From contig JADZDR010000032.1 of NCBI GenBank assembly GCA_020850945.1, forward strand, positions 62,001 through 126,000: a stretch of 64,000 bases of DNA, written 5' to 3'. The notes under the pieces are model-generated. The model had not been told where the DNA came from and made no database searches. It saw nothing but the letters and a program-made list of their open reading frames with translations. The position numbers were made by a program, and so were the translations under genes. Positions within the stretch are counted from its first letter, which is position 1, and each line of letters begins with the position of its first letter. This stretch comes from Acidimicrobiia bacterium (GTDB lineage: Bacteria; Actinomycetota; Acidimicrobiia; UBA2766). Below, in pieces: positions 23,646-37,300 of this stretch.

Positions 23646-24797
23646 ATGCTTCGCTTCCTTACCGCCGGGGAGTCCCATGGCCCCGGGCTGACCGTGATCC
23701 TCGAAGGCATGCCTGCCGGAGTCCCCGTGACGGAGCAGGACATCACCGCCGAGCTCGCGCGGCGCCGACTCGGCTTCGGCCGCGGACCCCGCATGGCGCT
23801 CGAACAGGACGAGCTCGAGCTCCTCGGCGGTCTGAGGCACGGGCGTACCCTCGGATCCCCCGTCTCGGTCCTCATCCGCAACACCGAGTGGTGGAAGTGG
23901 GAGGAGGAGATGTCCCCGCACCCCGGGAGCGCCAGACGCCGCCTCACCGAACCCCGCCCCGGCCACGCCGACCTCGCCGGCATGCAGAAGTACGACTTCG
24001 ACGACGCCCGCAACATCCTCGAGCGGGCATCGGCACGCGAGACCGCGGCGCGGGTCACAGCCGGCGTGTTCGCGAAGGCCCTGCTGCGCGCCGTCGGCGT
24101 CGAGATCGTGAGCCACGTCGTCTCGATCGGCAGCGTCTCCGCCGCCGGCGAGGCGCAACCGGCACCGGGTGACCTCGCCGAAGTCGACGCATCCCCCGTG
24201 CGATGTTGGGACAAGCAGGCAGAGGCCGCCATGGTCGAGGCGATCGAGGAGGCCAAGGCAAAGCAGGAGAGTCTGGGCGGCGTCTTCGAGATCCTCGGCT
24301 ACGGGCTGCCACCGGGCATCGGCAGCCATGTGCACTGGGATCGCCGTCTCGACGGCCTGCTCGCGCAGGCGATCTGCAGCATCCAGGCCGTGAAGGGAGT
24401 CGAGATCGGCGACGCGTTCGACGTCGCGGGCGAACTCGGATCCCGCGCGCACGACGAGATCGGATGGGACCCGGATTCCGGCTACGTCCGCCATTCGCAC
24501 CGGGCAGGCGGAATCGAAGGCGGCATGACGAACGGCGACCTCCTCGTCGTGCGTGGCCACATGAAACCGATTTCGACGCTGCCCAAGCCGCTGCGCACCG
24601 TCGACACGGACACGAAGGAGGAGTCGGTGGCGTTCAAGGAGCGCACCGATGCCGTCGCCGTCCCCGCCGGGGGTGTCGTGGGTGAGACGATGGTCGCATT
24701 GACTCTCGCCAACGCCTTCGTCTCCCAGTTCAGCAGTGACACCCTCGATGATCTCGTCGCCGCGGTCGACCGGTACAGGGAGCGCGTCCGGCAGTGA
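23646..24797 (+). CDS. aroC: Chorismate synthase
   Basis: Makes chorismate from EPSP with reduced FMN, the last shared step of aromatic synthesis. The N-terminus MLRFLTAGESHGPGLTVILE holds signature 1, RPGHADLAG signature 2 and ASARETAARV signature 3. Length is 383 residues, typical for actinobacteria. It overlaps aroK by four bases and heads the aroC-aroK-aroB-aroQ operon. Confidence 0.97.
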   Translation: MLRFLTAGESHGPGLTVILEGMPAGVPVTEQDITAELARRRLGFGRGPRMALEQDELELLGGLRHGRTLGSPVSVLIRNTEWWKWEEEMSPHPGSARRRLTEPRPGHADLAGMQKYDFDDARNILERASARETAARVTAGVFAKALLRAVGVEIVSHVVSIGSVSAAGEAQPAPGDLAEVDASPVRCWDKQAEAAMVEAIEEAKAKQESLGGVFEILGYGLPPGIGSHVHWDRRLDGLLAQAICSIQAVKGVEIGDAFDVAGELGSRAHDEIGWDPDSGYVRHSHRAGGIEGGMTNGDLLVVRGHMKPISTLPKPLRTVDTDTKEESVAFKERTDAVAVPAGGVVGETMVALTLANAFVSQFSSDTLDDLVAAVDRYRERVRQ

Positions 24798-25327
24798 GTG
24801 CCGACCACGTCGCGATCGTCGGCATGCCTGCCACGGGCAAGTCGGCTGTGTGCGATCTCGTGGCGGCGGACCTGGGCGTGGCATCGGCACATCTCGACGA
24901 GATCGTCGAGTCGGCTGCCGCCATGCCTGTCGAAGAGATCTTCGCGACGCAGGGCGAGACGCGCTTTCGCGAGATCGAATCGGCCTGCCTGTTCGAGCTC
25001 CTCGACGCCGAGGAGCCGACTGTCATCGCCTGCGGGGGTGGGGTTCCGACGGTGGACTCCAACGTCTCGCGTCTCCGGGGCGGCGACGTGCACGTCGTCT
25101 GGTTGACTGCGCTCCCGGCCACACTCCGGGAGCGTCTCGCCGATGACGTACAGCGGCGCCCGCTCCTTGCGGACATGACGGACGTCGACCGCCTGTACCG
25201 GGAGCGGCGCCATCTCTACTGGCGGGTGGCCGATGTCGTGGTCCCCACCGACCGACGAGCACCTACGACCGTGGCCACGGTCGTACGCGGGCGTCTCGTC
25301 GCGTCCGGATTCTCCGTGGGGGAGTGA
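24794..25327 (+). CDS. aroK: Shikimate kinase
   Basis: Phosphorylates shikimate at O3. It has Walker A GMPATGKSA (K16), the GETRFREIES shikimate-binding Arg segment, the GGG motif and RPLL of the lid. The family's usual DxD just after the first strand-helix is reduced to LDEIVE, leaving only one Asp, so Mg binding may differ. 177 residues from GTG 24794; both ends overlap the neighbouring genes by four bases. Confidence 0.9.
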   Translation: MSADHVAIVGMPATGKSAVCDLVAADLGVASAHLDEIVESAAAMPVEEIFATQGETRFREIESACLFELLDAEEPTVIACGGGVPTVDSNVSRLRGGDVHVVWLTALPATLRERLADDVQRRPLLADMTDVDRLYRERRHLYWRVADVVVPTDRRAPTTVATVVRGRLVASGFSVGE

Positions 25328-26436
25328 CCATGCCGCGTGCCGTGACGATTCCCGTGGGGGACAGGGAGTACGAGGCGGTCGTGGGCCGGGGCACGTTCGC
25401 CGGTGTGGGGGAGGCGGCGTCAGCGTTCGGTCCGCGCCGCGCCGGTCTCGTCACCCAGCACGCCGTGTCGGCCTATGCAGACGACGTCGAGGAGTCCCTC
25501 GTGAGCTGCGGCCTCGAGGTCGTGCGCTGCGTCATGGGGGAGGGCGAGGCCGAGAAGTCGTGGGAGACGGCGGGTTCCCTCCTCGAACGGCTTGCCGCCG
25601 CGGAGCTGCACAGGGACGACGTCGTTGTGGGAGTCGGTGGCGGTGCCGTGACCGACACAGCCGGCTTCGTCGCCGCCACACTGCTGCGCGGCGTGAGGTG
25701 GATCGCGTGCTCGACGACGGTCCTCGGGGCCCTCGACGCCGCGGTGGGCGGCAAGACCGGCGTGAACCTGCGGGCCGGGAAGAACCTCGCCGGGGCCTTC
25801 TGGCAACCGTCGGCTGTCTTCGTCGACACGTCGGCATTCGACTCCCTGCCGCGGGACGAGGTCATGGGTGGCCTGGCCGAGGCCGTCAAGTACGGCTTCA
25901 TCGCAGACCCCGAGATCCTCGACGTGATCGCCCGGTGGGGAGACGCCACCGCCGCCGACCCCGTTCACAGGGCTGAGGACGATCTGGACAGCGTGATCGC
26001 CCGCGGCATCGCCGTGAAGGCGGGAGTCGTCGCCGAGGACGAGCGCGAATCAGGTCGCCGCGCGATCCTCAACTACGGCCACACGCTCGGTCACGCGCTC
26101 GAGACCGCGACCGACTTCCGTCTCGGTCACGGCGCCGCCATCGCGGTCGGCATGGCCTTCGCCGCCGAGCTCGCACACGCGACGGGGCGAATCGACAGCG
26201 ACATCGTGGGCCTCCACCGGCACGTGCTACGCCGCCTCGACCTGCCGGTCTCGGCTCCCCGTCGAGACATCGAAGCGGCCCTGCCCCTCATGCGCCGCGA
26301 CAAGAAGGCGACACGGCAGGGGCTGCGCTTCGTTCTCCTCGAAGGACTCGCTCGACCCGCCATTGTGGGTGATGTCCCCGAAGCTATGGTGGAGATCGCC
26401 GCCGCCCGGGTGAGCGACCCGGCGGCCAATCCCTGA
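25324..26436 (+). CDS. aroB: 3-dehydroquinate synthase
   Basis: Converts DAHP to 3-dehydroquinate with NAD and a metal. It has GGGAVTDTAGFVAATLLRGV (NAD and substrate binding), KTGVNLRAGKN, the metal-ligand Glu in GLAEAVKYGFI and the His pair in NYGHTLGHALE. 370 residues from GTG 25324, which overlaps the aroK stop; ATG 25330 is also possible. Confidence 0.96.
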   Translation: MTMPRAVTIPVGDREYEAVVGRGTFAGVGEAASAFGPRRAGLVTQHAVSAYADDVEESLVSCGLEVVRCVMGEGEAEKSWETAGSLLERLAAAELHRDDVVVGVGGGAVTDTAGFVAATLLRGVRWIACSTTVLGALDAAVGGKTGVNLRAGKNLAGAFWQPSAVFVDTSAFDSLPRDEVMGGLAEAVKYGFIADPEILDVIARWGDATAADPVHRAEDDLDSVIARGIAVKAGVVAEDERESGRRAILNYGHTLGHALETATDFRLGHGAAIAVGMAFAAELAHATGRIDSDIVGLHRHVLRRLDLPVSAPRRDIEAALPLMRRDKKATRQGLRFVLLEGLARPAIVGDVPEAMVEIAAARVSDPAANP

Positions 26437-26450
26437 GAGGAGACCCTTCC

Positions 26451-26963
26451 ATGGCATTGAGGGGACGAAAGGACGACGTGCCGGTCGAGGCGGATGCCGC
26501 AGGCGAGCCGGCGCCGAGCCTGATCCGGATCCTGCACGGCCCGAACCTGAACCTGCTCGGAGAGCGGGACCCGGAGCACTACGGGTCCGAGACACTCGCC
26601 GAGATCGAACACCTGGCGATGCAGCGAGGCGAGGTTCTCGGTCTCGCGACCGAGTTCTTCCACACGAACCACGAGGGCGAGCTCGTCGAAGCCGTGCAGG
26701 CCGCGGGACGCCAGGCGCAGGGGATCATCATCAATCCCGGGGCCCTGACCCACTACTCGCGGGCCCTCGCAGACGCCATCGATGCGGTGGACATCCCCGT
26801 CGTCGAGGTGCACCTCTCGAACATCCACGCCCGTGACGAGTGGAGACGGACGTCAGTCACGGCGCCGTGCGTCACTGCGATCATCGCGGGATTCCGCCAG
26901 ATGGGATATGTCTTCGCGATCGATGCCATGTCGGGCTTCCTGAACGAATTCGCTGCCGCCTGA
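26451..26963 (+). CDS. aroQ: Type II 3-dehydroquinate dehydratase
   Basis: Dehydrates 3-dehydroquinate. ILHGPNLNLLGERDPEHYG carries the catalytic Arg and Tyr, NPGALTHYS the conserved Asn, and EVHLSNIHARDEWRRTS the catalytic His and lid. About 23 extra residues precede the usual N-terminus; GAGAGG upstream of ATG 26451 supports the longer form. 170 residues. Confidence 0.95.
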   Translation: MALRGRKDDVPVEADAAGEPAPSLIRILHGPNLNLLGERDPEHYGSETLAEIEHLAMQRGEVLGLATEFFHTNHEGELVEAVQAAGRQAQGIIINPGALTHYSRALADAIDAVDIPVVEVHLSNIHARDEWRRTSVTAPCVTAIIAGFRQMGYVFAIDAMSGFLNEFAAA

Positions 26964-26969
26964 CCTCGC

Positions 26970-28058
26970 GTGGACTTCGGCGCGCGCCTCGAATCCGTCC
27001 GCACACAGCTCGGCGCGCGTGACCTGCCTGCGTTGCTCGTGTCGGACGCGTTCAACCTCCGTTGGATCACGGGATTCACAGGGTCGAGCGCCTGGCTTGT
27101 CGTCTCGGAGTCGGCGGCGACGCTCGTCACCGACGGGCGCTACACCATGCAGGCGGGGGCCGAGCTCGACGCGGCGGGACTCACGGATGCCGTCACGGTG
27201 TCCGTCGGCACCGACGCCGGCTGGGATCGCGTGCTGCAGTCGGTGGCCTCGTGTCCGGTCCTCGGGGTGGAGGCAGCCTCGCTCTCGTGGGCGGACGCAC
27301 GCCGCCTCGAGGAGGGGCTGGACACGACGCTCGTGCCCACGCACGGCCTGGTCGAAGCACTGCGCATGACGAAGGAACCGGAAGAGATCGAGGTGATCGC
27401 CGCCGCCGTCGCCCTGGCCGACGCGGCGCTCACCACCGTCGTGGCGGGGGACTGGGTGGGGCGGACGGAGATGGAGCTCGCCGCCGCACTCGAATGGGAG
27501 GCGCGGGGAAGGGGAGCGTCCGGGACGAGCTTCCCGACGATCGTGGCGTCCGGCCCGCACGGCGCCCTGCCGCATGCGACACCGCGCGCAGAGCGGATCG
27601 AAGCCGGGGCACCGGTCGTCGTCGACTTCGGCTGTCTTCTCGACGGCTACTGCTCGGATGCGACCCGGACGGTGGTCTGGGGCGAGGTTCCGGACGACCT
27701 CGCCGCGATCCATGCCGTGGTCGCCGCTGCGCAGGACGCGGCCCGGGACGAGACGCGGGCCGGGGCGGACTGCAGGGCCGTGGATGCGGCTGCACGGTCG
27801 GTGATCGAAGAAGCGGGCTGGGGGGACCACTTCGTGCACGGGACAGGGCACGGTGTGGGACTTGCCGTGCACGAGCCGCCCCGCATCGCGGCAACGTCGG
27901 ACATGACGCTCGAGACAGGCTTCGTCGTCACGATCGAACCGGGTATCTATGTTCCAGGGTTGGGCGGCGTGCGGATCGAGGATCTCGTCGTGGTCGGGGA
28001 ATCAGGCTGTCGCACGCTCACGTCGCTTCCCCGGGGCCTTGCCGACCTCACCGCCTGA
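26970..28058 (+). CDS. Xaa-Pro aminopeptidase-like M24B metallopeptidase
   Basis: A 362-residue creatinase/prolidase-fold enzyme that removes N-terminal residues next to proline. Metal ligands are visible: two Asp in VDFGCLLDGYCSDATRT, His in GTGHGVGLAVHEPP, Glu in TIEPGIY and Glu in GGVRIEDLV. The N-terminal domain has NLRWITGFTGSSAWL. The start is GTG 26970, six bases after aroQ. The aroQ-pepP-efp-nusB order is common in Gram-positive bacteria. Confidence 0.93.
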   Translation: MDFGARLESVRTQLGARDLPALLVSDAFNLRWITGFTGSSAWLVVSESAATLVTDGRYTMQAGAELDAAGLTDAVTVSVGTDAGWDRVLQSVASCPVLGVEAASLSWADARRLEEGLDTTLVPTHGLVEALRMTKEPEEIEVIAAAVALADAALTTVVAGDWVGRTEMELAAALEWEARGRGASGTSFPTIVASGPHGALPHATPRAERIEAGAPVVVDFGCLLDGYCSDATRTVVWGEVPDDLAAIHAVVAAAQDAARDETRAGADCRAVDAAARSVIEEAGWGDHFVHGTGHGVGLAVHEPPRIAATSDMTLETGFVVTIEPGIYVPGLGGVRIEDLVVVGESGCRTLTSLPRGLADLTA

Positions 28059-28191
28059 CTCTCACCCCGCGTCCTGCATGCGAGAGGAGGCCGGGCCCCG
28101 CGCCATACTCGGGGTTGCCCCGCCTGCCGTCCCGTGACGTGACGGGCGGGACTGCCGGCCAGGATCCCAGTCCCAGGCAAAGGATCACCGC

Positions 28192-28755
28192 GTGAGGACG
28201 ATCTCGACGAACGATCTGAAGACAGGTGTGGCACTCCAGATCGACGACGGCCTCTGGCAGGTCGTGGACTTCCAGCATGTGAAGCCGGGGAAGGGACACG
28301 CGTTCGTGCGCACCCGCCTCAAGAACATCGAGACCGGAGCCGTCGTCGACAAGACGTTCCGCTCCGACGAGAAGGTCCCGCAGGCCATCATCGACAGACG
28401 CGAGATGCAGTACCTCTACCGGGACGGCGCCGACCTCGTCTTCATGGACAACGAGACCTACGACCAGGTGCACGTCGCATCGGACGTAGTCGGCGAACAG
28501 GTCGACTACATGGTCGAGAGCGACAACGTGACCGTCGTGTTCCACGATTCCCGCGCCCTCGGGGTCGAGTTGCCCGCAGCCGTGGTGCTCGAGGTCACGG
28601 ATACCGAACCCGGCGTGAAGGGCGACCGTGTCTCGGGTGCGACGAAGCCCGCGACACTCCAGACGGGGAAGGTGGTCGCCGTGCCTCTCTTCGTCGAGGT
28701 GGGCGAGAAGGTGAAGGTCGACACGCGGGACGGGTCCTATCTCTCCCGTGGGTGA
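28192..28755 (+). CDS. efp: Translation elongation factor P
   Basis: Relieves ribosome stalling at polyproline. 187 residues with the KOW-like, OB and C-terminal domains (GDRVSGATKPATLQTG). The loop that enters the peptidyl-transferase centre is KPGKGHAF with K34; His replaces the more usual Gly or Gln after it. GTG 28192. The 133-base leader holds CATACT at 28104-28109, a possible -10, and small GC hairpins. Several proteins in this window are very rich in polyproline, which fits a need for EF-P. Confidence 0.96.
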   Translation: MRTISTNDLKTGVALQIDDGLWQVVDFQHVKPGKGHAFVRTRLKNIETGAVVDKTFRSDEKVPQAIIDRREMQYLYRDGADLVFMDNETYDQVHVASDVVGEQVDYMVESDNVTVVFHDSRALGVELPAAVVLEVTDTEPGVKGDRVSGATKPATLQTGKVVAVPLFVEVGEKVKVDTRDGSYLSRG

Positions 28756-28785
28756 CCGAGCGGGGACGTGGCGGAGGAGCGCGGC

Positions 28786-29214
28786 ATGAGCAGAGACGAG
28801 GGGCGCCGCAGGCGCAGAGCCCGCCGGGCCGCGCTCGAGGCCCTGTACGCCGCTGATGTCGCCGGCCTCGACGCGGGGGAGGTGCTCACCCGCGAGGCCG
28901 AGGTCGAGGGTGGGGCGGGGTCGCCTGACCCCTTCGCGAGACGCCTCGTCGACGGGGTCTGTGCCAATCGGGAAGAGCTCGACCGGCGCATCGGGGAAGT
29001 GGCGGAGCACTGGCGTCTCGATCGCATGCCTCCCGTCGACCGTGCGCTCCTGCGCATCGCCCTCTACGAGATCGATGCCTGCGACGACATCCCCGTCGGG
29101 GCGACGATCAACGAGGCCGTGGAGCTCGCCCGCTGCTTCTCCACGACGGAGTCGGGCCGGTTCGTGAACGGACTGCTCGGCCGCCTCGCCCAGAGCGCCC
29201 CGTCCGGTTCCTGA
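28786..29214 (+). CDS. nusB: Transcription antitermination factor NusB
   Basis: A 142-residue all-helical RNA-binding protein that, with NusE (S10), supports rRNA antitermination. RRRRARRAALEALYAAD and DRALLRIALYEI with NEAVELARCFS match the family. ATG 28786 is chosen because GGAGGAG lies six bases upstream; GTG 28768 is the alternative. It follows efp closely. Confidence 0.95.
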   Translation: MSRDEGRRRRRARRAALEALYAADVAGLDAGEVLTREAEVEGGAGSPDPFARRLVDGVCANREELDRRIGEVAEHWRLDRMPPVDRALLRIALYEIDACDDIPVGATINEAVELARCFSTTESGRFVNGLLGRLAQSAPSGS

Positions 29215-29270
29215 GGTACTCGCCTCGCGACGGTTTGCGATCGACCGCGGTGATCTCCGAACATCTGCGC

Positions 29271-31789
<2,519 letters not shown>

Positions 31790-31793
<4 letters not shown>

Positions 31794-33109
31794 CGCGCAT
31801 CGCCCTGCGCGGTGGCCGCGTGTGGACGGGTGCCGGCACCGAGGTAGCCGACATCGTGGTCGCCGACGGGAGTGTCGTCGCGGTCGGGCCGGCAGCAGCA
31901 GCGGGATCAGGCACGGACGACCTCGATGCGAGCGGTTGCCTCGTGCTTCCGGGTTTCGTCGATCTCCACGTGCACCTGCGTGTGCCCGGCGGAGAGGACG
32001 CCGAGGACGTGTGGACGGGGTCGGCCGCGGCAGCGGCAGGCGGCTTCTGCGACATCGTCGCGATCGGGAACACGCAGCCGCCGTACGACACGGCGTCGGT
32101 TGTCCGCACAGTCCGGGCGGAGGCAGAAGCAGCGGGCCTCGTGCGCGTGCACCCGGCCGGCTGCGTGACGCGGGGCCGGAACGGGAAGGACCTCGCCGAG
32201 CTCCACGAGCTGCACAGGGCGGGATGCCGCGTCTTCACGGACGACGGCACACCGGTCGCCGATGCCGCGATCATGCGCCGTGCCCTCGAGTACGTGAAGG
32301 GGTTCGACGGCGTGGTCGCCGACCACTGCGAGGAGCGATCGCTGACCGACGGCGCGCAGATGCACGAGGGCCGCGTGTCGGGACGCCTCGGTCTGCAGGG
32401 CTGGCCGGCTGCCGCCGAGGAGATCATCGTCGCCCGCGACATCGTCCTCGCCGAGCACACGGGTTCCCGCGTCCATCTCCAGCACTTGTCCACGGCAGGC
32501 TCTGTCGAGATGGTGCGTCAGGCCAAGGCGCGTGGCGTACGGGTCACGGCCGAGGTGACGCCTCACCACCTCACCCTCACGGACGATCTCGTGGAGGGCT
32601 TCGATCCCGTCTTCAAGGTGAATCCACCGATCCGGGGGGAGGAGCACGTGCTCGCAGTGCGGACGGGCCTCGCCGACGGCACCATCGACGCCGTCGCCAC
32701 AGACCACGCCCCGCACACGGCCGAGGTCAAGGAGGAGTGGACGGATGCGGCATGCGGCATGCTCGGACTCGAAACCGCGGCATCCCTCGTGTGGAACCTC
32801 GTGGCGGACGGAACGATCACGCTCGACCGCATGGTGCACGCCATGTGCACGAACCCCGCCCGCATCGCATCCCTGCCCGTGCGGGACGCCATCACACCCG
32901 GCGTGACGGCCGACCTGTGCGTGTTCGATCCCGAGGCGACATGGGAGGTCGACGCCGTGGGGCTGCGCTCGAAGGCGACGAACAGTCCCTATGCGGGCAT
33001 GACGTTGACGGGCCGCGTGCGCCACACGCTGCTCGACGGCCGACCCACGCTCCGGGATGGCGAGATCGCGGCTCCTGTCCCGCCTGTGGGTGGGAGCAGG
33101 GCATGGTGA
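31790..33109 (+). CDS. pyrC: Dihydroorotase (class I)
   Basis: Cyclises carbamoyl aspartate to dihydroorotate. 439 residues. Metal and substrate residues are in DLHVHLRVPG, TDDGTPV, the two later His (VADHCEE, HLQHLSTAG) and TDHAPH. ATG 31790 overlaps pyrB by four bases, and the end overlaps carA by seven. Confidence 0.96.
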
Positions 33110-34341
33110 GAGACGGCGGCCTCTTCGGGGCCGAACCGGCCTGTCTCGTCCTCGCGGACGGTAGCGTCTTCCACGGCGAGGCACTCGCCGTGGAAGACGT
33201 GGCCGGCGTGACCGGAGGGAAGACAGCCTACGGGGAGGTCGTCTTCAACACCGCCCTGACCGGGTACCAGGAGGTCCTCTCCGACCCGTCCTATGCCGGC
33301 CAGATCGTCGTCATGACGTACCCGCACATCGGGAACTACGGGGCGAACCCGGACGACGACGAGGCGGCACAGGTCGCGGCCAAGGGCCTCGTCGTACGGG
33401 ACGTGTCGCGGGTGGCCTCGAACCATCGGGCCGCGGAGACCTTCGACGCGTGGCTGAGACGACAGGGTGTCACGGCGATCACCGGGGTCGACACGCGGCG
33501 TCTCACACGCCACATCCGATCCGTGGGGGCGATGTGCGGCGGGATCTTCACAGGCGAGCTCGCGAGGGGGGCGGTCGACGATCTCGTCGACCGTGTGCGG
33601 GCCGAGCCCGGCATGGAGGGACGCAACCTCGTGACCGAGGTGACGTGCCGTGAACCGTACGAGTCACCCTTCGAGCCCGGCTCCCGCGCCTTCCGTGTGC
33701 ATCTCGTCGACTACGGAGTGAAGCGCACGATCCTGCGCCGCTTGGCGGCGCAGGGATGTGCAGTCACGGTCTTCCCGGCCGGGACACCACCTGCCGCCCT
33801 CCTCGACGGCGGGCCCGACGGTGTCATGCTCTCCAACGGCCCCGGCGATCCCACCGCCGTGACGGGTGCACGCGAACAGGTGGCGGCCCTCCTCGGTCGC
33901 GTGCCGGTGTTCGGCATCTGCCTCGGCCATCAGATCCTGTCGCTGGTGCTCGGCGCGCAGAGCGAGAAGCTGCCCTTCGGGCATCACGGCGCGAATCATC
34001 CGGTCATGGACCTGGCCACGCAGAGGGTCGAGATCACGAGCCAGAACCACGGGTTCAACATCACGTTCGAGCACGCGGGGACGGCGTCTGGGGGCGATGC
34101 GGTTCCGGAGCCGGCATTCGTGGGTGCACGCCGCCGGCGCGATGCGGGGGCCGAGCGCGTGGAGACAGAGCTCGGTGCGGTCGAGGTGACGCACCGCAAC
34201 CTCAACGACGGCACACTCGAGGGAATCCGCTGTCTCGAGATTCCCGCGTTCTCGGTCCAGTACCACCCCGAGGCGGGTCCGGGACCGCGCGACGCCTCGC
34301 ACCTCTTCGCTCACTTCTGCGAGCTCATGGAGGCGGGCTGA
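33103..34341 (+). CDS. carA: Carbamoyl-phosphate synthase small (glutaminase) subunit
   Basis: Releases ammonia from glutamine for CarB. The N-terminal domain has [20 protein letters not shown]. The class I amidotransferase triad is the Cys of FGICLGHQ and the His and Glu of [12 protein letters not shown]. The length of 412 residues exceeds the usual 360-380: about 34 residues, rich in Arg, Ala and Glu, are inserted (nt 34081-34185) between the [10 protein letters not shown] strand and [13 protein letters not shown]. The insertion keeps the frame and spares the triad. Confidence 0.95.
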   Translation: MVRDGGLFGAEPACLVLADGSVFHGEALAVEDVAGVTGGKTAYGEVVFNTALTGYQEVLSDPSYAGQIVVMTYPHIGNYGANPDDDEAAQVAAKGLVVRDVSRVASNHRAAETFDAWLRRQGVTAITGVDTRRLTRHIRSVGAMCGGIFTGELARGAVDDLVDRVRAEPGMEGRNLVTEVTCREPYESPFEPGSRAFRVHLVDYGVKRTILRRLAAQGCAVTVFPAGTPPAALLDGGPDGVMLSNGPGDPTAVTGAREQVAALLGRVPVFGICLGHQILSLVLGAQSEKLPFGHHGANHPVMDLATQRVEITSQNHGFNITFEHAGTASGGDAVPEPAFVGARRRRDAGAERVETELGAVEVTHRNLNDGTLEGIRCLEIPAFSVQYHPEAGPGPRDASHLFAHFCELMEAG

Positions 34342-37300
34342 TGCCGCGCCGCGACGACCTGCGCCGCATCCTGATCATCGGGTCGGGCCCGATCGTCATC
34401 GGCCAGGCATGCGAGTTCGACTACTCGGGGACGCAGGCTGTACGTGTCCTCGAATCCCTCGGTTACGACGTGGTCCTCGTGAACTCGAACCCGGCGACGA
34501 TCATGACGGATCCCGAGCTCGCGCATGCCACGTACCTCGAGCCACTCACACCGGACTTCGTCGCCAAGATCATCGAACGGGAGCGTCCCGATGCCCTTCT
34601 GCCGACCATGGGTGGACAGACGGCGTTGAACGTAACGGTCGACCTCGCCGCGAACGGGGTGCTCGACGAGTACGGCGTCGAGCTCATCGGCGCGAAGCTC
34701 GACGCGATCCGCACGGCGGAGGACAGGGAGGCGTTCAAGCGGGCGATGGTCGACATCGGTCTCGAGGTCCCGCGATCCGGCACGGTGAACAGCATCGAGG
34801 CCGCGGTCGCTCTCGCCCGCGAGGTCGGCTATCCGGTGGTCGTGCGGCCCGCTTTCACCCTCGGTGGCGGAGGAGGCGGAACCGCCCGCGACGAGGCTGC
34901 CCTGCGCCGCATCGTGGAGGAGGGACTGCGACTCTCGCCGGTCGACCAGGTGCTCGTCGAGGAGTCCGTGCACGGTTGGAAGGAGTTCGAGCTCGAGGTC
35001 ATGCGCGACCTCAACGACAACGTCGTCATCATCTGCTCGATCGAGAACGTCGATCCGATGGGAGTGCACACGGGCGACTCGATCACCGTCGCGCCTGCCC
35101 AGACATTGAGCGACATCGAATACCAGCACATGCGTGACGCGGCGGTCGCCTGCATCAGGCGCATCGGGGTCGAGACGGGCGGATCGAACATCCAGTTCGC
35201 CGTCGACCCCGCCACGGGGCGGATGGTCGTGATCGAGATGAACCCGCGGGTGAGCCGTTCGTCCGCGCTCGCCTCGAAGGCGACCGGCTTCCCGATCGCG
35301 AAGATGGCGGCACAGCTCGCCGTCGGCATGACGCTCGACGAGATCCCCAACGACATCACGAAGAAGACACCGGCGAGCTTCGAGCCGGTGATCGACTACG
35401 TGGTGACGAAGGTCCCGCGCTGGGCGTTCGAGAAGTTCCCGGGTTCGCACGACGAGCTCGGCACGACGATGCGCTCCGTCGGCGAGGTCATGGCGATCGG
35501 CCGCACGTTTCCCGAATCCCTCCAGAAGGCGATCCGGTCGCTCGAGACAGGGCGAGCCGGACTCAATGCCGACGCGGGTGAGCGGGCATTCACGCTCGGC
35601 CGGGACGCTCTGCTCGAGCGTCTCGGTGTGCCCACACCTGACCGCATCTTCTACGTGGAGGCCGCTCTGCGCTGCGGCGCGACGGTCGAGGAGGTGGCGG
35701 GCCGCTCGGGGATCGATCCATGGTTCCTCGACGGGATCGCCCGTTTGGGTGAGGCACGAGCCCGTCTCGAGACACTCGACCTCGAGACGTGCAGTGCCCC
35801 GGCGATGCGCGACGCGAAGCGACTCGGCTTCTCGGATGCGCAGCTCGCCTGGGTCTGGAACACGGACGAGGAGAGGGTGAGGGCACACCGACGCGGTCTC
35901 GGGGTGCTCCCCGTCTACAAGACGGTCGACACGTGTGCCGCCGAGTTCGAGGCCCACACGCCGTACCACTACTCGACGTGGGAGGACACGTCGGAGGTGA
36001 CCGTGTCGGAGCGCCCCCGCGTGATGATCCTCGGGTCGGGGCCGAACCGGATCGGCCAGGGTGTCGAGTTCGACTACTGCTGCGTGCGGGCCGTCCTCGC
36101 CCTCGAGGAGGCCGGCTACGAGACGGTGATGGTGAACTGCAACCCCGAGACCGTCTCGACCGACTACGACACGGCGTCGCAGCTCTTCTTCGAACCGCTC
36201 ACCCTCGAGGACGTCATCGGCGTGGTGGACGCGGTCTCACCTGTGGCTGTGCTCGTACAGCTCGGCGGTCAGACACCCCTCAAACTCGCGTCCGGACTCG
36301 CCGCAGCCGGTGTACCGCTGGCCGGCACACCGCCCGACGCGATCGACGGCGCCGAGGACAGGGAGAGGTTCGCGGAGGTGTGCCGCGAGCTCGGCCTCAC
36401 GCAGCCACCGGGAGGCACGGCGCCCGACCCGGCCGCCTGCGCGGGAATCGCCGCCGAGATCGGCTATCCCGTGCTCGTACGGCCCAGCTACGTGCTCGGT
36501 GGGCGGGCGATGGAGATCATCTACGGGGTCGATGACCTCGTTCTCGCCGCGGAGCGCATGGCGCAGGACGGCGCCTTCGATTCGGGCCCGCTTCTCATCG
36601 ACCGGTTCCTCGAGGACGCCGTGGAGGTCGACGTCGACGCCTGCTTCGACGGGCGCACCTTCCTGCTCGGTGGGATCATGGAGCACATCGAGGAGGCAGG
36701 TGTGCACTCGGGCGACTCCGCGTGCGTGGTTCCACCCCCCACGCTGTCGGTGGACGTGCAACGCAGGATCGCACAGGGTACGGAACAGCTCGCACGACGC
36801 CTCGGTGTGCGGGGGCTCATCAACGTGCAGTGGGCGGTGCGGGGTGACGACCTCTACGTACTCGAGGCGAACCCGCGTGCGTCGCGAACGATCCCCTTCG
36901 TCTCCAAGGCCCTCGACATCCCCCTCGCCCCGATCGCCGCTCGCGTCATGCTCGGCGAAGGTATCGACACCATGCTCGAGTCGGGTGTGTTCGCGGCCCC
37001 ACTCGAGGTGGGCGAGACGGTGCCCTACCTGTCGATCAAGGAGGCGGTGCTGCCGTTCACGCGGTTCCCCGGGGCGGACGCCCTGATCGGTCCCGAGATG
37101 CGATCGACAGGTGAGGTCATGGGCATCGACACGCGTTTCGGTGTGGCCTTCTCGAAGTCCCAGGCGGCGGCGGGACAACGCCTTCCCGCAAAGGGCAGGA
37201 TCTTCCTCAGCCTCTCGGACCGCGACAAGCGGCGAGATGTCGTCGCCGCCGCCCGCGAGCTCTCGGAGGCGGGTTTCGAGCTCGTCGCGACGCGTGGTAC

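Noticed and set aside
34311-35969. Long minus-strand open frame opposite carB
   Set aside because: Same reason: an antisense shadow with Arg/His/Asp-rich composition and no domain.
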